This document shows positions 1-5,084 of a stretch of DNA of 6,483 nucleotides, piece by piece. The stretch is from NCBI GenBank assembly GCA_021796315.1, contig JAJYOH010000357.1, forward strand, positions 1-6,483, in the 5' to 3' direction. A program made the translations under genes and the position numbers. Below the pieces are notes generated by a model. The model saw nothing but the letters and a program-made list of their open reading frames with translations, ran no database searches and was not told where the DNA came from. Position 1 is the stretch's first letter, and every line of letters begins with the position of its first letter. The DNA comes from Chloroflexota bacterium. GTDB lineage: Bacteria; Chloroflexota; Anaerolineae; Anaerolineales; Villigracilaceae.

Positions 1-1
1 C

Positions 2-736
2 TCGGGATTGCTCGATGTGTTGATCCCGCTCTTTGAACAGCAGACCGGCTACACGGTCAAAACTGTTGCGGTTGGGACCGGGGCAGCATTGAAGATGGGA
101 CAGGAAGGTAATGCGGATGTCTTGCTCGTCCATGCGCCATCGTCCGAGAAAACTTACATGGATGGCGGCTTTGGCAAGGAACGCTTCCTCGTGATGCACA
201 ACGATTTCATCATCGTTGGTCCCACGGCCGACCCGGCGGGTATCAAAGGCGATGCCAGCGCGGTGGACGCGTTCAAGAAAATTGCCGCCGCAGGCGCCAC
301 GTTCATTTCGCGCGGCGACCAATCAGGCACAAACACAAAAGAATTGGCATTGTGGAAAAGCGCCGCGATCGATCCCGCTGGAACGAAACCGGCCTGGTAT
401 GTTGAGTCTGGGCAGGGCATGGGCCAGACATTGACGATTGCATCAGAAAAGGGCGCTTATACATTGACCGACCGCGCCACCTATCTGGCAACCAAGGCCA
501 ACCTTCAGCTCGATATCCTGGTTGAAAAGGATACTACTTTACTGAATGTCTATCACGTGATTACCGTCAATCCGGACAAGTGGCCGAAGATCAATTATGA
601 TGGCGCGCTTGTCTTTGCCAAGTGGATTACATCGCCGGATATTCAGGCTGTGATTGGCAAATTTGGCGTGGACAAGTTCGGCGCTCCGCTCTTCTTCCCG
701 GATGCGACCAAGACCGATGCAGACCTTGGTCTGTAA
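2..736 (+). CDS. tupA: TupA, tungstate ABC transporter substrate-binding protein (5' partial)
   Basis: Extracytoplasmic binding protein that captures tungstate and delivers it to the TupBC importer, supplying tungsten cofactor enzymes. The frame is open from the first full codon, so the signal peptide and the N-terminal TTTS-type oxyanion motif lie outside the window; 244 residues remain. The fragment opens with SGLLDVLIPLFE, followed by VGTGAAL (about residues 24-30), NADVLLVHAP (37-46), SRGDQSGTNTKE (103-114), GMGQTL (139-144) and YTLTDR (153-158), and ends with a FGVDKFGAPLFFPDA block. This combination is typical of TupA rather than ModA or WtpA. A TTG at 8 could be read as a start, but homology clearly continues upstream of it, so the gene is truncated by the window edge. 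It is followed by tupB and tupC on the same strand, with a hairpin in the 79-nt gap. Family assignment is from recognised motifs; tungstate rather than molybdate specificity is inferred. Confidence 0.9.
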   Translation, partial: SGLLDVLIPLFEQQTGYTVKTVAVGTGAALKMGQEGNADVLLVHAPSSEKTYMDGGFGKERFLVMHNDFIIVGPTADPAGIKGDASAVDAFKKIAAAGATFISRGDQSGTNTKELALWKSAAIDPAGTKPAWYVESGQGMGQTLTIASEKGAYTLTDRATYLATKANLQLDILVEKDTTLLNVYHVITVNPDKWPKINYDGALVFAKWITSPDIQAVIGKFGVDKFGAPLFFPDATKTDADLGL

Positions 737-760
737 TCTATAACTATTTCATCGATGGAT

Positions 761-810
761 AACGAGAAACGGGTAGGATCAGACTGCACTCGTTTCTCGT
801 TTTCTTTTTT
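761..810 (+). terminator. Intercistronic hairpin with U-tract between tupA and tupB
   Basis: A perfect 11-bp inverted repeat (761-771 with 791-801) extends inward by a G-U, a G-C and a U-A pair to a stem of about 14 bp with a 13-nt loop. It is followed directly by a T-rich run (801-810, nine of ten T). This has the form of an intrinsic terminator, placed 24 nt after the tupA stop and ending only 5 nt before the tupB start. Within one operon it probably acts as a partial terminator or as a 3' stabilising stem for the tupA message, favouring excess binding protein over permease. The structure is seen; the effect is inferred. Confidence 0.8.
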
Positions 811-815
811 GTAAC

Positions 816-1469
816 ATGCCATTCGATCCCGAAGTTTTTCAGATCACGATCCTTTCCCTGCAAATCTCCGGCGTGGCAACTGCCATCAGTCTCCTGCTGG
901 GGTTGCCGCTTGGCACATGGCTGGCCTTGGGAAAATTCCCCGGACGCTCCTTCTTGCTCAGCATCGTCAACACTGGTATGGGATTGCCGCCCGTAGTGGT
1001 CGGGTTGGCTGTGGCAATGACGCTCTGGCGCTCGGGGCCACTCGGCGACTTTAGTCTTATATACACACCCACCGCGATGGTAATCGCACAGGTGGTCATT
1101 GCTTTCCCGGTAGTGGCGGGGTTAACTGTTGCGGCTTTGCAGGCACTTGATCAGCGCCTGCAATTACAACTCCTCGGCCTGGGAGCATCACGCCTGCAAA
1201 TGATTTGGATGCTATGGCGCGAGGCAAGGTTGCCTTTGCTGGCCGCTTTAATGGCGGGGTTTGGCAGTGTTATCTCGGAGGTCGGCGCATCCATGATGGT
1301 GGGAGGAAACATCCGTTACCAGACGCGCGTGCTGACAACAGCCATCGTGCTGGAAACCAGCAAGGGAGAGTTCAATAACGCGATTGCCTTGGGCACTCTA
1401 TTGCTCATCATCACCTTCCTCGTGAACTGGGCCTTGACCTGGATCCAACAAAGGGGGGCAAAGCGATGA
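816..1469 (+). CDS. tupB: TupB, tungstate ABC transporter permease
   Basis: Integral membrane subunit of the tungstate importer, presumably a homodimer in the cytoplasmic membrane that accepts tungstate from TupA. The 217 residues show about five hydrophobic segments (roughly 12-36, 50-72, 84-107, 140-158, 186-209). Recognisable blocks include NTGMGLPPVVVGL (52-64), the EAA-type coupling loop LGASRLQMIWMLWREARLP (122-140), and EVGASMMVGGNIRYQTRVLTTAIVLETSKG (155-184), a signature of TupB-type permeases. The ATG at 816 is the only sensible start: no other start codon lies in frame after the upstream stop at 774, and homology begins at DPEVFQ. Upstream is a T-run with no Shine-Dalgarno, which is odd for an internal operon gene. 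The stop overlaps the tupC start by 4 bp (ATGA), implying translational coupling of permease and ATPase. Confidence 0.92.
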   Translation: MPFDPEVFQITILSLQISGVATAISLLLGLPLGTWLALGKFPGRSFLLSIVNTGMGLPPVVVGLAVAMTLWRSGPLGDFSLIYTPTAMVIAQVVIAFPVVAGLTVAALQALDQRLQLQLLGLGASRLQMIWMLWREARLPLLAALMAGFGSVISEVGASMMVGGNIRYQTRVLTTAIVLETSKGEFNNAIALGTLLLIITFLVNWALTWIQQRGAKR

Positions 1470-2191
1470 GCAGGTTGATCGCCATTAACAATCTTCTGGT
1501 GCGGCGCGGCGGACGCGAAACACTGAAGGTTGATTCGCTGGACATCACACGCGGCGAGACGCTGGCAATTATCGGACCGAACGGCGCGGGCAAAAGTACC
1601 CTGCTGCTCGTGCTGGCACGCCTGATCAAACCTACCAGCGGCGAGATTGTTTTCGATGGGAACCCATTAACCAAACTAAATGGTCTCGAATATCGCCGCC
1701 GGATTTCCTTTGTCTTTCAAGCCCCCTTGTTAATGGATATGTCGGTGGAGGGAAACGTCACCCTGGGACTTAAATTTCGAGGTGTGTCAAAAGATGAAGC
1801 TCGAGCGCGAGTGATGAAATGGTTAAAGCAATTGGGGATTGAGTCGCTGGCGAAACGGCGGGCAGGCGAATTGTCCGGGGGCGAGGCGCAGAGAGTCAGC
1901 CTGGCGCGCGCATTTGTGCTGGAGCCTGAGTTGATGTTGCTCGATGAACCCTTCTCGTCCCTCGACCCGCCTACGCGCGCCAAACTGCTGGATGAATTAT
2001 CCGCTTTGCTGACGGAAAACCATCGCACGGCCATTTTCGTCACACATGATTTAAAAGAAGCAGCCCAACTTGGAAGTCGGGTAGCCGTGATTGTGAAAGG
2101 GAAGTTAAGGCAGGTTGGACCTGCCCGGCAGATCAAAGCCAAACCTGCGGATGAAACTGTCGCAGCATTTCTGAAAGAAATGACGAGTTAG
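1466..2191 (+). CDS. tupC: TupC, tungstate ABC transporter ATP-binding protein
   Basis: Cytoplasmic ATPase subunit that drives TupB. All motifs of an active ABC ATPase are present in 241 residues: Walker A GPNGAGKST (37-45), Q-loop Gln85 in VFQAPLLM, signature LSGGEAQR (136-143), Walker B LMLLDEP (156-162), D-loop SSLD (164-167) and H-loop His194 in VTHD. The length is that of a single-domain import ATPase, with no C-terminal molybdate-binding (TOBE/MOP) extension like that of ModC, so no built-in oxyanion sensing is expected. The start is the ATG of the ATGA overlap with tupB. The context (tupA, tupB) assigns the substrate; the ATPase sequence alone would only say ABC importer. A strong hairpin lies 15 nt after the stop. 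Confidence 0.92.
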   Translation: MSRLIAINNLLVRRGGRETLKVDSLDITRGETLAIIGPNGAGKSTLLLVLARLIKPTSGEIVFDGNPLTKLNGLEYRRRISFVFQAPLLMDMSVEGNVTLGLKFRGVSKDEARARVMKWLKQLGIESLAKRRAGELSGGEAQRVSLARAFVLEPELMLLDEPFSSLDPPTRAKLLDELSALLTENHRTAIFVTHDLKEAAQLGSRVAVIVKGKLRQVGPARQIKAKPADETVAAFLKEMTS

Positions 2192-2202
2192 ACATAATTA
2201 AC

Positions 2203-2233
2203 GGCATATCCCGCGATCACTCGCGGGATAGCC
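2203..2233. terminator. Strong hairpin ending the tup operon, possibly bidirectional
   Basis: A perfect 10-bp inverted repeat (2207-2216 with 2221-2230) closes on a 4-nt loop, and three further G/C pairs (2203-2205 with 2231-2233) add to the base across one bulged A. It sits 11-41 nt after the tupC stop, in the convergent gap between tupC and the small gene at 2298-2516. Neither side has a proper U-tract, so it may be a weak or Rho-assisted terminator or a 3'-end stabiliser for either transcript. Confidence 0.6.
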
Positions 2234-2297
2234 AAAGACCAACTCAGAGGGAGGAGAGAGAGTCTACCAGGCAGGCTTCGGAGGAAGCCCACTTAGT
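2234..2297. other. Convergent intergenic gap with purine-rich tract and short hairpin
   Basis: No ORF is evident here. On the + strand, 2246-2263 is almost entirely purine (A/G repeats). It is followed by a perfect 6-bp hairpin (2274-2279 with 2284-2289, 4-nt loop). For the minus-strand gene ending at 2298, the hairpin comes 9 nt after the stop and is followed by a pyrimidine-rich stretch, so it could serve as that gene's 3' end. I cannot match it to a known RNA family. Confidence 0.4.
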
Positions 2298-2516
2298 TCA
2301 CAAAGGTTGATGGTCGGGATTGGTGCCGCACCAGACGCAAACAGGCTTATCTAACTGGTTGCAGGCGATGGCATTCGAACAGCGATGAGCGACCACTCTC
2401 GGCAACTGTTCAGGCAAATGTTCAGCGGGATAAACCACTTCAGTTTCCAGCGCGATCTCGTGTCCAACATACTCACAATACTTGATCTTGCTGACTTCCC
2501 AAGTACGAACCGCCAT
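2298..2516 (-). CDS. Small Cys/His-rich hypothetical protein (72 aa)
   Basis: I know no named function. The 72-residue protein contains Cys14 and His19 near the N-terminus, then His44, Cys46, Cys52, and a C-terminal VCVWCGTNP block with Cys60 and Cys63 in a CxxC arrangement. The pattern suggests a compact metal-binding (zinc-ribbon-like) fold or a redox-active pair, but no recognised domain was identified. It appears soluble, without a signal peptide or membrane segment. Coding status is supported by a strong GGAGG Shine-Dalgarno (2523-2527 on the complement), 6 nt before the ATG. It has its own promoter-like region upstream and converges on tupC. I recall similar short proteins with a C-terminal CVWxGTNP-like ending in Anaerolineae genomes, but cannot verify this here. 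Confidence 0.8.
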   Translation of the reverse strand: MAVRTWEVSKIKYCEYVGHEIALETEVVYPAEHLPEQLPRVVAHRCSNAIACNQLDKPVCVWCGTNPDHQPL

Positions 2517-2522
2517 CTGACA

Positions 2523-2527
2523 CCTCC
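2523..2527 (-). promoter_or_regulatory. Strong Shine-Dalgarno of the 72-aa gene
   Basis: GGAGG on the minus strand, 6 nt upstream of the ATG at 2516-2514. It supports this short ORF as a real gene and fixes its start. Confidence 0.8.
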
Positions 2528-2540
2528 AGATTACTTTGCT

Positions 2541-2584
2541 AGTTTAAAGCATGTCAGACGACATAGCCAGTGACACGCGTCACA
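2541..2584 (-). promoter_or_regulatory. Candidate promoter with CRP/FNR-like dyad for the 72-aa gene
   Basis: At 2569-2584 the + strand reads AGTGA-N6-TCACA, nine of the ten conserved positions of the CRP/FNR-family consensus TGTGA-N6-TCACA. A third GTGAC half-site follows at 2592-2596. On the minus strand a weak -10 (TAAACT, 2546-2541) would set a start near 2534, putting the dyad centre about 42 nt upstream, the usual position of a class II activator site. No good -35 is seen, consistent with activator dependence. The dyad is seen; binding by a CRP/FNR protein is inferred. Confidence 0.35.
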
Positions 2585-2606
2585 AGCGCGCGTGACAAAT
2601 AGCCCA

Positions 2607-2622
2607 TTTTTAGGACTAAAAA
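2607..2622 (-). terminator. Weak A/T hairpin after the lipoprotein gene
   Basis: A 6-bp T/A stem (2607-2612 with 2617-2622, 4-nt loop) lies 27 nt after the stop of the dehydrogenase-like gene on the minus strand. The stem is weak and has no following U-tract, so it is at best a poor terminator. Confidence 0.2.
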
Positions 2623-2648
2623 GGCCGAGTTTGTACCTGCCCATTATT

Positions 2649-3887
2649 TTATTTTCCGAGACGATAAATGCCACTGCCGCGGTCAGCAAGATAGATTTCG
2701 CCAGATGAATCCTGGCCGAAGGTGGTGATGTTGAAGCCCGTTTCAAACAGGATTTGAGACTGCCGGCCGTTTTTTGAGTTGACCAGCCCCCAGATTTCTC
2801 CCGTACAAAAATCGCCGTAGAGATAGAGGCCCTGCCATTCAGCCATCGCACCACGATAAACATATCCGCCAGTGATAGAACATCCGCCTTCAGCGTGACT
2901 GTATTCCGTGACGGGCATGGTAATACTTATCCCTGCGGGCGGCTGGCCCGCGTATGGATGCAGGCCCTCGTAATAATTCCAGCCGAAGTTCAAGCCCGGT
3001 GCGTTGGACGCGACAACATCCACTTCCTCCCAAGTATCCTGACCGACGTCGGCGATGTAGAGATTTTCCGTCATATCATCGAACGAGAAGCGCCACGGAT
3101 TGCGCAAACCATAGGCCCAGATCTCTGGCCTCCCGCCTCCATTGGCAAAAGGATTATCTGCCGGGATCGCGTATGGGTTGCCGTGGTCAACGTCGATTCG
3201 TAAAATCTTTCCAAGCAGGACATTGGTATTTTGTCCATTGCCATTTGGATCGCCCTCAGAACCGCCATCACCGAGTCCCATGTGGAGATAGCCATCGGGG
3301 CCAAAAACCATTTCGCCGCCGTTGTGATTTTGAAACGGCTGTTGAATGTGCAGTAAATCTTTTTCGCTCCCAGGACCAGCTGTATCTCCGTTTGCTGTGA
3401 AACGAGCAATCACAGTATTGCCATTAGTATCTGTGTAATTGACATAAAAATATGGGTTGTGTTTGAAGTCCGGGTGAAAGGCGAGGCCAAGCAATCCCTG
3501 CTCATTTCCCTGACTGCCAACGCGGTCAATGATGTCAAGGAAAGGAGGGTCGAGCATTTGACCGTTTTCGATGATCCGGATTCTTCCTTCCTGTTCAATG
3601 ATGAACATGCGACCTGTGCCATCATCAGGGAATTGAATGTCAACAGGAGAAGCCATGCCTGAGATGATTTGAGTCCAATGATAGGCCGATGGATCAGGAA
3701 AAGTGGTCGCACTGCCAGAAGTTAACGCAGGAAGAATCGTCGAAGTGGGTGGGATAGGTGTAAAAGTTGAAGGCGGGGTAAAAGTAGAGAGTGCGGTGGC
3801 CGCCTCCGGCGTTGAGAGAGGCGGCTTGCCAGAATTTGAGCAAGCCGCCAAGAATAGAGTCAGCAGAAAGGATAGGACGCGCTTCAT
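2649..3887 (-). CDS. PQQ-dependent sugar dehydrogenase family lipoprotein
   Basis: Predicted surface lipoprotein of the glucose/sorbosone dehydrogenase family (soluble GDH, YliI/Asd-like), which oxidise sugar aldoses with PQQ. The 412 residues begin with a lipoprotein signal (MKRVLSFLLTLFLAAC, lipobox Cys16), then a Ser/Thr/Pro-rich linker to about residue 65, then a beta-propeller domain (about 70-412). Family landmarks: QGLLGLAFHPDF (130-141), NHNGGEMVFGPDGYLHMGLGDGG (187-209) with His188 at the position of the catalytic histidine of soluble GDH, LGKILRIDVD (225-234), YGLRNPWRFSFD (259-270) with Arg262 matching the PQQ-contacting arginine, GQDTWEEVDVV (282-292), LNFGWNYYEG (299-308), and GGYVYRG (340-346). 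No frameshift is seen. It starts 4 nt after the DUF1232 stop, implying an operon. No PQQ synthesis gene is visible, so sugar oxidation with PQQ is family knowledge; the true substrate is unknown. Confidence 0.88.
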   Translation of the reverse strand: MKRVLSFLLTLFLAACSNSGKPPLSTPEAATALSTFTPPSTFTPIPPTSTILPALTSGSATTFPDPSAYHWTQIISGMASPVDIQFPDDGTGRMFIIEQEGRIRIIENGQMLDPPFLDIIDRVGSQGNEQGLLGLAFHPDFKHNPYFYVNYTDTNGNTVIARFTANGDTAGPGSEKDLLHIQQPFQNHNGGEMVFGPDGYLHMGLGDGGSEGDPNGNGQNTNVLLGKILRIDVDHGNPYAIPADNPFANGGGRPEIWAYGLRNPWRFSFDDMTENLYIADVGQDTWEEVDVVASNAPGLNFGWNYYEGLHPYAGQPPAGISITMPVTEYSHAEGGCSITGGYVYRGAMAEWQGLYLYGDFCTGEIWGLVNSKNGRQSQILFETGFNITTFGQDSSGEIYLADRGSGIYRLGK

Positions 3888-3891
3888 CGTC

Positions 3892-4254
3892 TTATTTGTC
3901 TTTTATATCCACCGAGTCGGCATCCACTATTTCATCCTGACCATCCACAATGTCCATATTACTGGTCAATTTTTTCATGTGTTCCTTAACAACATCGGGC
4001 GGACAAAGCTCGATGAAAAGATATGCGCCCAGGGCGGCCACCGCGGCATCGTCCAGAGCGTCAACACCCGGGATGCCCATGATCAAATCAATCGGCGAGA
4101 CCACATATATAAACGCACCAATTGGTATTAACTTCACCCAGGGACTGACACGCCGATCGCCCATCAATCTCAATACAAGTTTTGCGCGCATCAAGAGGCC
4201 GCGCAACATCCCTTGCGGCGGGATCGTCAGGTTGGTATTTCTTTTGTCAGCCAT
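3892..4254 (-). CDS. DUF1232 (YkvA-like) membrane protein
   Basis: A 120-residue protein with the DUF1232 core at about 35-75: WVKLIPIGAFIYVVSPIDLI followed by PGVDALDD and AAVAALG. The YVVSPIDL plus D-D-D-A pattern is the hallmark of this family of small membrane-associated proteins of unknown function. Two hydrophobic stretches (about 40-58 and 70-85) suggest a membrane hairpin. The N-terminus is basic (RAKLVLRLMGDRR) and the last 20 residues are strongly acidic, rich in Asp. The ATG has a GGAG ribosome site 6 nt upstream (4261-4264) and a perfect TATAAT further upstream. It is followed after only 4 nt by the lipoprotein gene, so the two are probably co-transcribed; the tight spacing also means the lipoprotein start relies on coupling, since its own Shine-Dalgarno is weak. 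Confidence 0.85.
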   Translation of the reverse strand: MADKRNTNLTIPPQGMLRGLLMRAKLVLRLMGDRRVSPWVKLIPIGAFIYVVSPIDLIMGIPGVDALDDAAVAALGAYLFIELCPPDVVKEHMKKLTSNMDIVDGQDEIVDADSVDIKDK

Positions 4255-4283
4255 GTCATGCTCCTATCTTATAGTGTGATTAC

Positions 4284-4289
4284 ATTATA
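4284..4289 (-). promoter_or_regulatory. TATAAT -10 box for the DUF1232-lipoprotein operon
   Basis: A perfect TATAAT on the minus strand predicts a transcript start near 4277 and a leader of about 23 nt carrying GGAG at 4264-4261. No convincing -35 is found at 16-18 nt. The box partly overlaps the left arm of the 12-bp dyad at 4286-4322, which would occupy the -10 to -35 region. Confidence 0.6.
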
Positions 4290-4322
4290 CACGCGGAAGT
4301 TTTTTGAATATCCGCGTGTATA
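4286..4322. repeat. 12-bp perfect inverted repeat in the divergent promoter region
   Basis: Arms 4286-4297 and 4311-4322 are exact reverse complements (core ACACGCGGA), separated by 13 nt. It lies between divergently transcribed DUF1232 (-) and NYN (+) genes. Its centre (4304) is about 27 nt upstream of the predicted minus-strand start, spanning that promoter, and about 83 nt upstream of the NYN start. As no gene ends here, an operator is more likely than a terminator. The dyad is seen; the role is inferred. Confidence 0.65.
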
Positions 4323-4352
4323 TCTCATGTACGAGAAAACCGCTCAAGAGTG

Positions 4353-4380
4353 GTAACACGCTTTATCCCTGCGCTATAAT
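4353..4380 (+). promoter_or_regulatory. Promoter giving a leaderless NYN-protein mRNA
   Basis: A perfect TATAAT at 4375-4380 is separated by exactly 6 nt from the ATG at 4387, so transcription would begin at or next to the A of the start codon. A -35-like GTAACA (4353-4358, four of six matches) stands 16 nt upstream. No Shine-Dalgarno is present, as expected for a leaderless message. Confidence 0.6.
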
Positions 4381-4386
4381 GACGCC

Positions 4387-4848
4387 ATGTCTTACTTGAT
4401 TGACGGCCACAACCTCATCCCAAAGCTCGGACTTCGTCTCGATTCCATTGACGACGAGATGGAACTTGTGGCCGTCTTGCAGGAGTTCTGCCGCCTGCAG
4501 CGCCGCACTGCTGAAGTATATTTTGACGGCGCACCGGCAGGCCAGGCAGGCACACAAAAATTTGGCATGGTGACCGCTCACTTCGTCCGGCTGGGGACAA
4601 CCGCAGATAACGCCATCAAAGCGCGGCTGGGGAAATTAGGGCGCGCCGCTCGCAACTGGACCGTGGTCAGTTCCGATCATGAAGTGCAGGACTCGGCAAA
4701 GCACGCGCACGCGGAATCCGCATCATCAGATTCATTCGCGAAGCAACTCAAACACGCGCGCGCGTCCGCTCCCAAAGCCACAACTGAACGAATCCTTTCT
4801 GCAGAAGAAGTGGATGAATGGTTAAAGTTCTTCAACAAGAAAAAGTGA
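4387..4848 (+). CDS. YacP-like NYN domain protein (putative ribonuclease)
   Basis: 153-residue protein with a PIN-like NYN nuclease domain of the YacP/Rae1 type. Acidic and polar residues expected in the metal-binding pocket are in place: Asp6 and Asn9 in LIDGHNLI, Asp47 in VYFDGAP, Asp74 in TTADNAIKARL and Asp97 in VVSSDHEVQ. Family members such as Bacillus Rae1 cleave mRNA, some on the ribosome; RNA cleavage here is an inference. The nuclease core ends near residue 105, followed by an Ala/His/Lys-rich linker (about 104-132) and a short conserved-looking tail LSAEEVDEWLKFF (137-149). It is probably cytoplasmic. The gene stands alone: divergent from DUF1232, and 236 nt before the deacetylase gene. 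The ATG is fixed by the immediate VDG/IDG motif and the promoter 6 nt upstream. Confidence 0.85.
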   Translation: MSYLIDGHNLIPKLGLRLDSIDDEMELVAVLQEFCRLQRRTAEVYFDGAPAGQAGTQKFGMVTAHFVRLGTTADNAIKARLGKLGRAARNWTVVSSDHEVQDSAKHAHAESASSDSFAKQLKHARASAPKATTERILSAEEVDEWLKFFNKKK

Positions 4849-5027
4849 AAAATCGGACAACACGTCTCTGAATTCTAATCTGGGATTAATGCAATCCAGA
4901 CAAATCAGATGTATATTAACTCCAAGACACCTGCCCTCCCTTTACTGGTATAAAAGGTGTCAACCACCTAAAGCAATTTGCATGTCCCCCCCATGCCGAT
5001 TGACGGTGGTGTCCCTCCCCCTCAAGG

Positions 5028-5059
5028 TGACAGGCATATCTTTTATGATATGCCTGTCA
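5028..5059. repeat. 13-bp perfect dyad upstream of the deacetylase promoter
   Basis: Arms 5028-5040 and 5047-5059 (TGACAGGCATATC and its complement) are exact, around a 6-nt spacer. The right arm covers the -35 position of the promoter at 5073. With transcription starting at the ATG (5085), the dyad centre falls at -41.5, the classical spot for an activator touching RNA polymerase; a repressor is equally possible. With no T-run on either side it is unlikely to be a terminator. Confidence 0.7.
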
Positions 5060-5072
5060 ACCGTTTAAAGAC

Positions 5073-5078
5073 TATAAT
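5073..5078 (+). promoter_or_regulatory. TATAAT -10 box giving a leaderless deacetylase mRNA
   Basis: A perfect TATAAT followed by exactly 6 nt and the ATG at 5085, the same spacing as at the NYN gene. No Shine-Dalgarno lies in the short interval. No good -35 match occurs at 16-18 nt (the place is taken by the dyad arm), which fits an activator-dependent promoter. Confidence 0.6.
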
Positions 5079-5084
5079 GCGCGC

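Larger units (their letters stand above)
4849..5084 (+). other. Gene-free 236-nt gap with serial inverted repeats
   Basis: No plausible ORF is seen. Successive inverted repeats occur: an 8-bp stem with one bulge (4879-4887 with 4893-4900); 7-bp arms 4926-4932 and 4955-4961; an 11-position stem with one mismatch and one wobble (4974-4984 with 4992-5002) closing on a C-rich loop; and a perfect 13-bp dyad (5028-5059). Base composition includes C-rich runs (4986-4992, 5012-5020). None resembles a U-tract terminator. The stretch could be the 5' regulatory region of the deacetylase gene, the structured 3' end of the NYN mRNA, or an uncharacterised small RNA; the sequence alone does not decide. Confidence 0.5.

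Noticed and set aside
8..736. TTG at 8 as a genuine tupA start
   Set aside because: Conserved TupA sequence continues upstream of it, and the signal peptide and N-terminal oxyanion motif would be missing.
1717..2142. 141-codon minus-strand ORF inside tupC
   Set aside because: Ser/Arg/Ala-rich shadow opposite an intact ABC ATPase.
2192..2297. Molybdenum/tungsten cofactor riboswitch or other known structured RNA near the tup operon
   Set aside because: The stretch is downstream of tupC, faces no suitable gene, and I cannot match its stems to a known riboswitch consensus.
2895..3400. Two long + strand ORFs (about 102 and 148 codons) opposite the dehydrogenase gene
   Set aside because: They lie wholly antisense to a clearly conserved protein, have low-complexity Arg/His/Pro-rich or unrecognisable translations, and lack ribosome sites.
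3703..4131. 142-codon + strand ORF across the start of the lipoprotein and DUF1232 genes
   Set aside because: It is antisense to both genes and starts in the complement of the Thr/Pro linker, which gives a Val/Gly-rich artefact.
4275..4290. TGTGA-N6-TATAC as a second CRP/FNR site
   Set aside because: Only one half-site fits; the other half matches three of five positions and is better explained by the -10 box and the 12-bp dyad.
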